Assembly (NCBI GenBank): GCA_002172625.1
Contig: NHEN01000079.1
Span: forward strand, 1-32,994
Direction of reading: 5' to 3'
From: Verrucomicrobiaceae bacterium TMED86
GTDB lineage: Bacteria > Verrucomicrobiota > Verrucomicrobiia > Verrucomicrobiales > Akkermansiaceae
DNA length: 32,994 nucleotides
Shown here: one piece after another, positions 11,301-22,033 of the stretch
How positions within the stretch are numbered: position 1 is the first letter of the stretch
Layout of the letters: the number at the start of each line of letters is the position of its first letter
Made by a program: the position numbers and the translations under genes
Notes under the pieces: generated by a model
The model's database searches: none
Seen by the model: the letters and a program-made list of their open reading frames with translations, nothing else
Told to the model about the DNA's origin: nothing

Positions 11301-13287
11301 TTCAATGGTCAGCGCAATCACCAGCCTTGGCTCATTCGATCAATCCGATTGGTCAATCCCAACTCTTCTCTCAGGCGAGTCGGCAACCCTTACCATCACC
11401 TACAGCGTGGAACGGAACACCGTGTCTGGAAACAATGCAATTACAGGAACGGTCATCCTCACCTCAGTTGATCAACTTGATTCCAATAACTCCGACAATA
11501 CCGCAACCGAGTTTACATCCGTTAGCAACGTCTTTGATATTGCCTTGGATACAAGCGGGTCAATCCAGCCCGTCCTAGCCTCCACCGGACCGGGAAATTT
11601 GGTCTACACGATCACCGCTAGCAATTCAGGACCCTCCGATGCCACCAACCTTGGCATTAGAGAAACCCTGAACCTTCCCGTCGGGGTCAGTGTGGATTCC
11701 GTCATCCCCAGCGTCGGGTCATTCACTCCCGCCAACGACCCCAACGGTCTTTGGAGCCTCGACCTCCCATTCGGAGAAACTGCCACTCTCACCGTGAATC
11801 TCACCGTCGGGGCTGATGCTCCGGACGGCGGCTCCATCAGCAGCACTGCAACTCTTGAATCAGCCTTGGGTAGTGACAGCAACAATTCAAACGATTCTGC
11901 GACAGAAACAACGACTATCGTTGCCGGTTCCGATTTAGTCGTCACCCAAAGTGGCCCGGAAGCCCCGGTCGTGGCTGGCTCGGGAACAGGCAACCTCATC
12001 TACACCGTGGAGGTCTTGAACCAAGGTCCACTCGCAGCCACTGGAATCGAGCTCACCGAGAGCCTTAATTTTGGGGACGGAATTACGATTGACTCAGTCA
12101 CACCTACCGCTGGTTCCTTTCTAGATAATGTTTGGACCCTCGGCGACCTCGCAGTCGGAGCCTCGGAGACCCTTCAGGTCATTCTCACCGTTGGCCCCTC
12201 CGCTGCAACAACTTCTCCAGGAGTCACCAGCACCGCTTCTGTGAGCGCTGCCGATCAACGGGAAATCAACCCCGGCGATGAATCGGCGACCACCACCGCA
12301 AATATCATCCGGGAGGTCGATCTCGCCATCTCGGCGACGAACTCCCGCGACCCCGTTCTGGCCGGGTTCAATCTTCCTCAAAACCTCTTCCACACCATCA
12401 CCGTCGTGAACAATGGCCCAAGTGAAACCTCGGCCGTGGCGATCAATATAGGTGAGACCTTACCTGCCGGGGCCACTGTCGACTCCATCAGTCCGGGACC
12501 CGGCACTTCTTTCGCAGACTCGCTCTGGACAGTTGGTGATCTCGGCGTCGGAGCTTCATCCACGATCATCTACTACTTCAATGTCTCGGAGACCGTCGCA
12601 GGCGGTGTCGATCTCATTGAAAATGAAGCCACCGTTTCGGGAGCGAACGAAACCCTCCTTAACGCTGCCGATGACACAGCTACCATCTCGACTGATGTCG
12701 TCAGTCCATTCAGCACGAGACTTCCTCAAGGTGCCGTCGCACTGGATTTCCAAACAGGCCTCTTCAAGCAAGTCATCACCATTACCAACGACAATCCCGG
12801 CACTCTTCCCTCTTTCCGCATTCTCGTCAGCGAACTGCCGGATGGCGTCACGGTGCATAATGCCCAAGGTGCTACCATCGATGGCACTTCCTACCTGCTC
12901 TACAAACAGGCTCTTGCCAGTGGTGAGAGCATCGATTTGGTCGTGGAATATTATCAGGCCGATGCCTCGGGAGGAATCGAACCTAATTTTAAGATCGAAT
13001 TGCTCGACCCCGAAGAAGAACAAGTTGCCGGAGAAGGCGTCAATGTTGACCCTCCAAAAATCCTTCCAAATGGAGACCTTCTGATCGAGTTCGATTCCCA
13101 GATCGACCAGGTTTTCACCATCCAATATAGTAATGACGGTGAGACTTGGAGCAATGTCGCGCCCGATGTTGTGGCTGGAGGGACCCGATTACAATGGATC
13201 GACAATGGTCCGCCCAAGACATCGAGCCATCCCCGAGAGGAGAAGCGCCGCCTCTACCGCGTGATTCAAAAAGATGCCGATCAATAA
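8365..13287 (+). CDS. Giant secreted repeat protein with DUF11/DUF7933-like beta-sandwich modules and an internal ~380-aa insertion
   Basis: 1640 aa with signal peptide (MNAHSLFLRRSLSSFILLFALLSSAGAQ). About eight modules with recurring 'T..Y.I.N.GP..A..L.I.E.LP.G' or 'LSF.I.N.S...C..GTL....I...GG.L.PGQ.C.V.V' patterns. C-terminal module ends VFTIQYSNDGETWSNVAPDVV..GGTRLQWIDNGPPKT..RRLYRV. Confidence 0.88.
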   Translation: MNAHSLFLRRSLSSFILLFALLSSAGAQTQPPSFSLSISSETVGIGSCAELTFEIQNNSEITANNLDFTLNLPDGVALTDPAIATSNCGGTFSAADGGNTISLAGGTVAPNATCSARVGITLTAAGPFDLTTGDLTSSAGNSGNATIQVGAPVNGPSLGFSKFFTTSPIQLGGQTTLIYTIQNQSQVDAFGISFTDDLSPGIVVANQANIVNSCSTATLTAIAGSQQITFNGGTLAAGQSCTLSLDVVGVTAGSNFSMSSDITSSFQNSQPVSSGRACAILEVIPPEDLANISFSKNFLEDSVGPGGTATLEFSITNNSQSETFSQINFTDDLDAMLPGAVAVNLPYDGGYFVNASFDDSTPIILSNTWDYLDELQNENGRNDDYPVDGSGNVWNDATFDTSTSTIGPWETGNAPFKAGEIDAFPPGSPAILDGIDAAPNGENLVTTYLFRQDFNLDATQADISNWLIEHVFDDGGIVYINGKEVYRSPQMPAGQVTTTTLSGLGNESSQVISPVNLAGFLVAGSNTIAVEVHQTTLDSSDVGFSLNLIPASDSPTGGFSYADDTFEGTNDAGAADGALDPVGGFTGGGISATMGGKNFFTGFFNPPSSGGWSRTFTVDEAGVIPVSLRYRLIFDGTYEDDESGQALFELNGIRYGNGPNNSLAQFFGGVGVDQDSGWQTFTTNISLGAGEHTILLGGYNNKSNSGSEVMQVFFDDVQIGTPRTPTRICGPNSALAGSNVLSLSGGQLTPGQTCSFQVGVKIPVATPFGEYFNTTSLISTEVIGSTLVGFPATDTLLIAPVIPAFSMNFGPDAINAGENSTLTFTIDNSESQLPAENITLNHQLPAGLILSTPTGSSTTCQGGTLTAVSGTDTISYTGGTAPPGQICEVTVNVTSIEGGEFSNTSEELTSSLGNSGTASDTIDIQPLVAIALSIDSSTEIVIAGSGPENLTYVITAFNGGPSTATDLVIDQSETLPSGASMVSAITSLGSFDQSDWSIPTLLSGESATLTITYSVERNTVSGNNAITGTVILTSVDQLDSNNSDNTATEFTSVSNVFDIALDTSGSIQPVLASTGPGNLVYTITASNSGPSDATNLGIRETLNLPVGVSVDSVIPSVGSFTPANDPNGLWSLDLPFGETATLTVNLTVGADAPDGGSISSTATLESALGSDSNNSNDSATETTTIVAGSDLVVTQSGPEAPVVAGSGTGNLIYTVEVLNQGPLAATGIELTESLNFGDGITIDSVTPTAGSFLDNVWTLGDLAVGASETLQVILTVGPSAATTSPGVTSTASVSAADQREINPGDESATTTANIIREVDLAISATNSRDPVLAGFNLPQNLFHTITVVNNGPSETSAVAINIGETLPAGATVDSISPGPGTSFADSLWTVGDLGVGASSTIIYYFNVSETVAGGVDLIENEATVSGANETLLNAADDTATISTDVVSPFSTRLPQGAVALDFQTGLFKQVITITNDNPGTLPSFRILVSELPDGVTVHNAQGATIDGTSYLLYKQALASGESIDLVVEYYQADASGGIEPNFKIELLDPEEEQVAGEGVNVDPPKILPNGDLLIEFDSQIDQVFTIQYSNDGETWSNVAPDVVAGGTRLQWIDNGPPKTSSHPREEKRRLYRVIQKDADQ

Positions 13288-13306
13288 TTCCATCTCCCAA
13301 ATTCTC

Positions 13307-14539
13307 ATGAACTTCAGATTCAGATCCACCTATTTCGCCCTCAGCATTCTCCCTGCCACCGCTGGCGAGGACGCTCTCAACTCTGCCAAAGGAGGACTCC
13401 CCCTCCCTCCTGCGACAGACTATTCCTCGAAAGGCGTCATCGACCTCCCCAAATTGACTTCCCAACCAAAATCTCCGTGGAATTTTGGCTTCGGAATCTC
13501 GGGGCGGCAAATCGGAAAAATCAACTTCAATACCGCCCCGACCAGGCTCTCTGTTCCGAATGCCTTTGGAGCGAGTTCATTTACAATCCCTTCTAGAATC
13601 GGGCCGGAGACAGGTCTCTTCAACCGGGACTACGACAACGGCTTTGTGAACCCCGAACCCCGAACTGCGGCAACCGGCAGAACGACCGACTATGGATACG
13701 CCACTCCTGACCAGATTCAGATCAATCGATTGGAGTTTTATGCCGACGGAGGGGAACGCCGCGTTGTTACGACATCGAACTCTCTCTCGCCAAGTGATTG
13801 GAGCACCGAAGATGATTGGGAGATCTCGCCATCCCTGACTCTGAGCCATCTCGCCGATCTGAGAAATGGTTGGAGCGTCGGCCCCTCCCTCCATCTGAGC
13901 TTCACCAACTTCGACGGACAACAAGGAGGATTAAACTCCCTTACTGCAACCGAGAGTCGAAGCATCTTCGATGTCAGAACCATCGATCAATTCGATTCCA
14001 CTGGACTGGTCCTTCCCGATGCCCCCTACATCGGGTCTCCCGGCGCCGTGGCACCACTCCTGCCTGCCGAACCAATTGCCGGCGCAAGGTCCTACGAAGA
14101 CTCGCTCAGAACGGCTCCCGACAATGCCGTATTCTCTGACTCCATTCATGAAAACCTCGACGTCAATCTATTCGGTGTCTCGATCGGGGCGGAGGCCATT
14201 TATCAATCGGAGAGCAATTTAATCACCGGCATCGGAGCGGGATTTGTTCTGAACCTCGTGGACTGGGATGCCAATCGCAGTGACCGGCTCATTCAGGTCA
14301 CTAACGGCGGACCTCCGGTTGAAGTTGGATCATCCAACTTCGAAAGCTCCGGAACTGACGTCCTCTATGGATTTTATCTTCAGGGCACCATCGGATACCA
14401 AATCAACGAATCATGGTCGGTTCAAGGAAATGTCCGCTACGACTGGAGCGAATCCTTGAGGGACTCAGTCGGCGAGAGTGACTTCGACGTCGACCTCTCC
14501 GGATTCAGTCTCGGCCTGGGCGCAACCTACTCCTTCTAA
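13307..14539 (+). CDS. Predicted outer-membrane beta-barrel protein
   Basis: Frame 13274-14539; the preferred start is MNFRFRSTYFALSILPATAGEDA (13307), which gives a short signal-like N-terminus. Alternating polar/hydrophobic segments (SLTLSHLADLRNGWSVGPSLHLSFTNF; FGVSIGAEAIYQSESNLITGIGAGFVLNLVDW; YGFYLQGTIGYQINESWSVQGNVRYDW) and a C-terminal Phe (GLGATYSF), as in BAM substrates. Confidence 0.72.
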   Translation: MNFRFRSTYFALSILPATAGEDALNSAKGGLPLPPATDYSSKGVIDLPKLTSQPKSPWNFGFGISGRQIGKINFNTAPTRLSVPNAFGASSFTIPSRIGPETGLFNRDYDNGFVNPEPRTAATGRTTDYGYATPDQIQINRLEFYADGGERRVVTTSNSLSPSDWSTEDDWEISPSLTLSHLADLRNGWSVGPSLHLSFTNFDGQQGGLNSLTATESRSIFDVRTIDQFDSTGLVLPDAPYIGSPGAVAPLLPAEPIAGARSYEDSLRTAPDNAVFSDSIHENLDVNLFGVSIGAEAIYQSESNLITGIGAGFVLNLVDWDANRSDRLIQVTNGGPPVEVGSSNFESSGTDVLYGFYLQGTIGYQINESWSVQGNVRYDWSESLRDSVGESDFDVDLSGFSLGLGATYSF

Positions 14540-14540
14540 G

Positions 14541-15398
14541 TTAAAACCGCTCAAGAATCGGAGCCAACCTCCGCGCGGTTTTCTCGGGCCAATGGTCTTT
14601 GGGAGTAAATAAAGCTGCATCCAGCGATGAATGCTCCGGCCAATTTGCTTCGGAGGGAATCATGGAGATCGCCCGCTTGATGATCCGACCGCTCATTTCC
14701 GCGTTCGCCGCCAGATGCTCCGCCACAGAGCTCGCATCAACCGCTTCATCTTCCTCTCTCCAACAATCGTAGTCGGTCACCATTCCCAACGAGGCAATGG
14801 CCATCTCCGCCTCCCGTGCGAGCTTGGCTTCAGGTAGATTGGTCATCCCTATAATATCATAGCCAAAATGACGATAATAGTGAGACTCTGCCCGTGTTGA
14901 AAAAGCCGGACCATCCATGCAGACATAGGTCCCGCCATTTTGAATTTGCGCCCCCTCTTCCTCTCCTGCACGTTGAAGAATCTCGCGCAAGCCACTACTG
15001 GTAGGATCGGCAAAACTGACATGAGCCACGATCCCTTCTCCAAAAAAGGTATTATTCGCCCGCTGGCTGGTGCGGTCAAAATACTGGTCCGGAATGACAA
15101 TCGAACGAGGAGGATATTCTTCCTTCAAACTCCCCACCGCAGTCGCGCAAATCGCCCAGCGCACTCCCAGCGAACGCAAGGCCCAAAAATTAGCGCGGTG
15201 ATTCACCTCAGTCGGCAGAATGGAATGTCCTTTGCCATGCCGTGATAAAAACCAAACCTGTCGCCCCTGGTATTGCCCCCCGATCAAGGAATCAGAGGGA
15301 TCACCAAAAGGCGTCGTTACATTTCGCTCCTCGACATTCTCAAGACCTTCAAATCCTGAAACGCCACTTCCGCCGATGATGCCAATTGCCGGATTCAT
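14541..15398 (-). CDS. mtnP: S-methyl-5'-thioadenosine phosphorylase (PNP/MTAP family)
   Basis: IGIIGGSGV, FLSRHGKGHSILPTEVNHRANFWALRSLGV, YVCMDGPAFSTRAESHYYR, IIGMTNLPEAKLAREAEM, VTDYDCW. Confidence 0.93.
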   Translation of the reverse strand: MNPAIGIIGGSGVSGFEGLENVEERNVTTPFGDPSDSLIGGQYQGRQVWFLSRHGKGHSILPTEVNHRANFWALRSLGVRWAICATAVGSLKEEYPPRSIVIPDQYFDRTSQRANNTFFGEGIVAHVSFADPTSSGLREILQRAGEEEGAQIQNGGTYVCMDGPAFSTRAESHYYRHFGYDIIGMTNLPEAKLAREAEMAIASLGMVTDYDCWREEDEAVDASSVAEHLAANAEMSGRIIKRAISMIPSEANWPEHSSLDAALFTPKDHWPEKTARRLAPILERF

Positions 15399-16342
15399 AC
15401 TGCTTTGTTTTTATGAGCGATTCGATCGATGATAACGATCAAGGCGATTCCAATCGCAACGGCACCGATCTCCAACCAGGTTTCACCCCGCACAAAGTCC
15501 GGAAGAGACCAATCCTTGAATCCGATAATCTTTTCCTTCTCCTCTCCGTGCCGATCAATGATCAAGGTGGTCATCGTGGTCTTCCAGGGCCAAATAATGA
15601 CTAACGATCCCGTCACAAATCCCGTGATCGCACTGACAGCGTTGTCATGATGGGTCCGAAAGAGCCAACTGAGAAATCTCGAAAGCACGAGAAGCCCCAC
15701 CACCGCGCCAATTCCAACCGGAATCAAAACCGGCAGCGCCGTCTTCAAATCACCACCAAAAAGCGCGCTGAGAGAATCGAGCATGATGAGCTCATAATTC
15801 CCCATTAGAAGCAGAACGAAGGAACCACTCAAACCCGGAATGATCATGCTGCAAATCGCAACCACACCGCAGATCCCAAGGTAGATTGGATTGTTACTTT
15901 CCGAGGCTGGGGTGAGAAAAGCAATCGACACCGCAATTCCGAGCCCTACCAAAAAAACAACGAATACCGAAGGATCCCATTTTCGGATCATTTTTCCAAC
16001 CGAAGGAATGGACGCCAAAATCAGACCGAAAAACAAAGAGAACACCAGGACCGGATGATGCTCAAACCCCCACTTCAGGAGTTTTGCCAGCGTCGCAAAT
16101 GCGAGGATCACGCCAATCCCCATCGAAAGAAGAAATCGCCCGTCGACTTTAGTCCAAAGCTCTTTGATTTGAAACTTTGACCCCAGCTTAACAGCCTCAA
16201 CGTCGAAGGATTTCAGAGCCTCAATGAGACGCTCATAGATCCCCGTGATAAAAGCGATCGTACCACCGGAAACCCCGGGAACAACATTGGCTGCTCCCAT
16301 GGCAAAGCCCTTCAGGGCGGTGGCCAGATCCTCTTTTCGCAT
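15395..16342 (-). CDS. DUF368 family membrane protein (PopT-type undecaprenyl-phosphate translocase candidate)
   Basis: 315 aa, polytopic, with the DUF368 signature GFAMGAANVVPGVSGGTIAFITGIYERLIEALK. ATGA overlap with mtnP (15395-15398). Confidence 0.88.
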   Translation of the reverse strand: MRKEDLATALKGFAMGAANVVPGVSGGTIAFITGIYERLIEALKSFDVEAVKLGSKFQIKELWTKVDGRFLLSMGIGVILAFATLAKLLKWGFEHHPVLVFSLFFGLILASIPSVGKMIRKWDPSVFVVFLVGLGIAVSIAFLTPASESNNPIYLGICGVVAICSMIIPGLSGSFVLLLMGNYELIMLDSLSALFGGDLKTALPVLIPVGIGAVVGLLVLSRFLSWLFRTHHDNAVSAITGFVTGSLVIIWPWKTTMTTLIIDRHGEEKEKIIGFKDWSLPDFVRGETWLEIGAVAIGIALIVIIDRIAHKNKAV

Positions 16343-16344
16343 TT

Positions 16345-18573
<2,229 letters not shown>

Positions 18574-19047
18574 TTACGCCAAAGCCCCCAAACCGTCAAT
18601 GAATTGCAGAAAGTCCCTATTTCCTCCCACTCTCCTGTCGCAAACCCTCTCCATGGCCTAATTTGAAGGCTCCTGGGCGGGATAGACAGAAAGCCGCAAC
18701 GACTTTCACCTGCCCATTACCAAACACCCTGAACGGTTTTCCTTGCGGCTCATTGGGCATCTCAGACAGGCGCCTTCTCTGGCAAGGAAAGGCGCACCTC
18801 CAATAACTCAACTTTTCCGATCCGCCTTCCGAAGAGGAGCGAGCAAATGGGCAGACTGATCAAAATGATCGATTCGATCCAAACAATAGGTCGAGAACCT
18901 CTCTTCATTCGTAAGATTCCCCATCCCAAGTAAAAAATGCTCGGAACCGGAACCCCACCCCGACTGAGCGACAATTCCAGATCTCAGGTTCGCCGACTAT
19001 GACAAATAACAATTGGCGCTCTGGCGGAATCAGAGTAAATCAGCCCC

Positions 19048-20283
19048 ATGAGCGATGCTTCCCAGCCGGTAAAACCTAAACGCAAGCGGGTCAATGTCCG
19101 TCGACCTGATGTCATGACCTTGGTCCAAGCCGAGGTAGAGCGACATTACCACTCGCCCATCGTGGAAAAAGTGCGTGATCGGGGAGGTTCGATGCAAATC
19201 GGAAACACCACGGTGCGGCTCGCGGAGCAGTTTGGCTTCTGCTACGGCGTGGAACGCGCCATCGATCTGGCCTACGCCGCCCGGCGGGTTTTTCCGGATC
19301 AGCGTATTTTTCTCATTGGAGAAATCATTCACAACCCCGAGGTAAATCGTCAGTTGATCGAGATGGACATCGTCTCCCTTCCTTGGCAGGAAATCACCGA
19401 TGACTACGACAAACTCACCGAAGATGATGTTGTCATCGTTCCCGCTTTCGGCGCCCCAACATCCTTCACCGAGAAGATTGAAGCACAAGGCTGCAATATC
19501 ATCGATACGACCTGCGGCGACGTCATGAAAGTTTGGCGACGCGTTCGCACTTACGCCAAGTCTGGTGTCACCTCACTCATTCACGGGAAGCGGGATCACG
19601 AGGAAACTCTCGCCACCGCCTCCCGCGCCGTCGGCGACGATGGCAATGGCCACTACCTCGTCGTTCTCACTCTCAAAGAGACTGACTACGTCTGCGATTA
19701 CATCCGTAACGGTGGTGATCGACAGGAATTCTTGAACAATTTCGCCAAGGCCCACTCCGAAGGCTTCGACCCCGACATTCATCTCAAGGAAATTGGCGTC
19801 GCCAACCAGACAACCATGCTGAAGAGCGAGACCGAGGAAATTCAAAATCGCGTTAAGAAAGCCATCACCCACCGCGATGGATTACCTGACAACTTTCAGG
19901 TTTTTGATACGATCTGTGGAGCAACCCAGGAGCGACAAGACGCCCTCTTCGACATGCTGACCAAGCCCATGGATCTCCTTCTTGTTGTCGGCGGATATAA
20001 CTCTTCGAATACAACACACCTCGTCGAGATCGGGCAGGAAAACCTTCCCACCTATTTTATTCGCGAAGCATCTTGTTTGGAATCTCTCGAAACGGTCGTT
20101 CATTTCGACCTCAAAGAAAAAGAGGAGGTTGAATCAGACAATGTTCTCGCCGGATTTGACGACCAAGCCGCCACTATCGGCATCACCGCCGGAGCCTCAT
20201 GCCCCGCCAACTTGATCGAAGAAACCATCGTACGGGTTCTCTCGCTTCGCGGCATCGACCGCGAAGCCATCGAGCAGGCCTAA
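19048..20283 (+). CDS. ispH: 4-hydroxy-3-methylbut-2-enyl diphosphate reductase (long form)
   Basis: 411 aa with the three cluster-ligand contexts GFCYGVERAIDLAYAARR, IIDTTCGDVMKVWRRV and FDTICGATQERQDAL; also FLIGEIIHNPEVNRQL, GGYNSSNTTHLVEI, TAGASCPANLIEE. Confidence 0.95.
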   Translation: MSDASQPVKPKRKRVNVRRPDVMTLVQAEVERHYHSPIVEKVRDRGGSMQIGNTTVRLAEQFGFCYGVERAIDLAYAARRVFPDQRIFLIGEIIHNPEVNRQLIEMDIVSLPWQEITDDYDKLTEDDVVIVPAFGAPTSFTEKIEAQGCNIIDTTCGDVMKVWRRVRTYAKSGVTSLIHGKRDHEETLATASRAVGDDGNGHYLVVLTLKETDYVCDYIRNGGDRQEFLNNFAKAHSEGFDPDIHLKEIGVANQTTMLKSETEEIQNRVKKAITHRDGLPDNFQVFDTICGATQERQDALFDMLTKPMDLLLVVGGYNSSNTTHLVEIGQENLPTYFIREASCLESLETVVHFDLKEKEEVESDNVLAGFDDQAATIGITAGASCPANLIEETIVRVLSLRGIDREAIEQA

Positions 20284-21953
20284 CCTTTGATCAACTCAAT
20301 TCTTTTTCGAATCTGTTCTGCGGCGTCCTTGCGGTCCAGCTTGATAAGGGCATTGCGATACCCTTCCAGGACACCCACATGATTGGGCCTGAAATCGAGC
20401 CCCTCCCGGTAAGCTAACGCGGACTTTCCCGGTTCGCCCAGGGCCAGATGAAACGCACCGAGGCGGGCCTGCATGGGATAATCAATCGCGGCAGGCAGCA
20501 AATTGGTCGGACTCCCCTGGCGTTCAATCGCGCCTTTGATATAATTAATCGCCCCGAGCCTTGCCGCCCCTTCGTCCTGCATCGCCAACATTCCCCGCAA
20601 CTCCGAAACCGCGACCCCCAGGGTATCTCTTGCCCTGACCCAGTCGGAATAAGAGCTCGTCTTCGCTACCGCCTCCTTCATGCCTTCCAAACTCTTAGCG
20701 TGTTGAATAAGTAGCCCGTACAAGCCTTCGGCAACTTTGAGATCTTTTGCCGCAAGCGCCTTTCGCACTCCGAAGTAGAAAGCCAGATTATCTCGATAAA
20801 CTGCCGCGAAAGATTTGTCCTCGTGCCATTCCTCATCGGATAAGGTTTCCAATTGCTTTTGCGCGGCACTCCATTCCTTCTTGGAGGAACGTCCCATCGT
20901 CAGTCTTGCTCCCATCGTCCGGCCTTCCCACATCAAAAGACTCGCTCCCCGTGAAAAAATCCGCTCGGGATCAACTTTCAAGGAAGCCAATTCCTCAGTG
21001 ACGGGAAGTGATTTCTCGTAGTGTCCCAGCACAGTATAGAGATTAGCCTGATAAATTTTCGCCCGAATCCATCCATCACAATCGTATCTCGAAACACCTT
21101 CGGCTTTCATGTAGTTCTCATAGAGATCGATCGCCTTTTGGCATGCCACCAGAGCCAAAGCCGCATTGCCGCACTTCGCTTCCACATGCGTGAGCACCAA
21201 ATGAAATATCGGCGACTCCGGCTGCTTCTCGACCAACTTCCGGGCATAGGGCAACACATCAGCCCGCAGTTTTTCGCCTTTTAATGGCGACTCCGATTGA
21301 CTCGTCACCCAAAAGGAAATCACGGAAAGATTGTCCGGATTTTCTTCCACCATCTTTTTTAGGCTCTCCGACGCCTTCTGTTGTCCAATGCGGGGCTCAC
21401 CATTACCATCGAAGCCATCTCTCGTGAGAAAATTGCCCAACAGACGGGATTGAACATCGTTCGGAAATTGTCTTGCGATAGCTTGAAATGCTTCCCCCGA
21501 CGAGCGCACACCGTCGGTAATCAATTGAGCCGCGGCATAGGCATACCCTTGTTCAAGCGGAACTCCTTTTTTAGCTTCAAGCAGAATGACCATCCGCTCG
21601 ATCGCCGCCTTGCGTTGACGTCGAAATTCATGGTTCCGCCCCGCGAGACTCATCGTGATTCCCCAATAGGCCATCAGGCAATCAGGGTCGGCTTGGGCCG
21701 CCGCGCAGAAATGACGGTAGGCTTCAAAATCCCAGGGGGCATTGAGATGGGCCATTCCGAGTTGAACATGTTTGGAGGCCTTGGCTGATGTCGTCGAAAC
21801 CGCAAAGGCCGTATCGGATAATCCCCCGACCAATTTTGGCGGAGCCAATTTCGCCACCACCGGATGCACCACCGATTTCACCTCAAAATCCTCCTGTGCA
21901 CCTGCAAGACTGATGATTCCCAATAGGATGGCGCATACTCGCTTCAGCATCAT
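20280..21953 (-). CDS. Secreted TPR-repeat protein
   Basis: Likely start MMLKRVCAILLGIISLAGAQEDFEV (cat at 21951-21953), giving a signal peptide, then helical repeats (GMAHLNAPWDFEAYRHFCAAAQADPDCLMAYWGITMSLAG...). The longer ORF start at 22076 would overlap proC. Confidence 0.8.
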   Translation of the reverse strand: MMLKRVCAILLGIISLAGAQEDFEVKSVVHPVVAKLAPPKLVGGLSDTAFAVSTTSAKASKHVQLGMAHLNAPWDFEAYRHFCAAAQADPDCLMAYWGITMSLAGRNHEFRRQRKAAIERMVILLEAKKGVPLEQGYAYAAAQLITDGVRSSGEAFQAIARQFPNDVQSRLLGNFLTRDGFDGNGEPRIGQQKASESLKKMVEENPDNLSVISFWVTSQSESPLKGEKLRADVLPYARKLVEKQPESPIFHLVLTHVEAKCGNAALALVACQKAIDLYENYMKAEGVSRYDCDGWIRAKIYQANLYTVLGHYEKSLPVTEELASLKVDPERIFSRGASLLMWEGRTMGARLTMGRSSKKEWSAAQKQLETLSDEEWHEDKSFAAVYRDNLAFYFGVRKALAAKDLKVAEGLYGLLIQHAKSLEGMKEAVAKTSSYSDWVRARDTLGVAVSELRGMLAMQDEGAARLGAINYIKGAIERQGSPTNLLPAAIDYPMQARLGAFHLALGEPGKSALAYREGLDFRPNHVGVLEGYRNALIKLDRKDAAEQIRKRIELIKG

Positions 21954-22033
21954 GGCTTGGTTCTCGTAGAAAACCTCGTTGCTGGCAATGCCTTTCCCTC
22001 GACAGCGGCAGTCCTTTGGGGCAAATCTTCGCC

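Noticed and set aside
8464-12711. Near-identical DNA tandem repeats in the giant gene
   Set aside because: The modules are similar only at protein-pattern level. The DNA is diverged, so there is no sign of recent repeat expansion or phase-variable slippage.
12452-13125. Two long overlapping alternative-frame ORFs (210 and 189 aa) in the 3' part of the giant gene
   Set aside because: Both lie in frames shadowing the DUF11 modules; Ser/Pro- or Gly/Asp-rich translations typical of out-of-frame reading.
13274-13306. ORF-track start of the beta-barrel gene (MPINNSISQIL...)
   Set aside because: It overlaps the giant gene and places a polar leader before the signal-like segment; MNFRFRSTYFALSILPATAG at 13307 is a better start.
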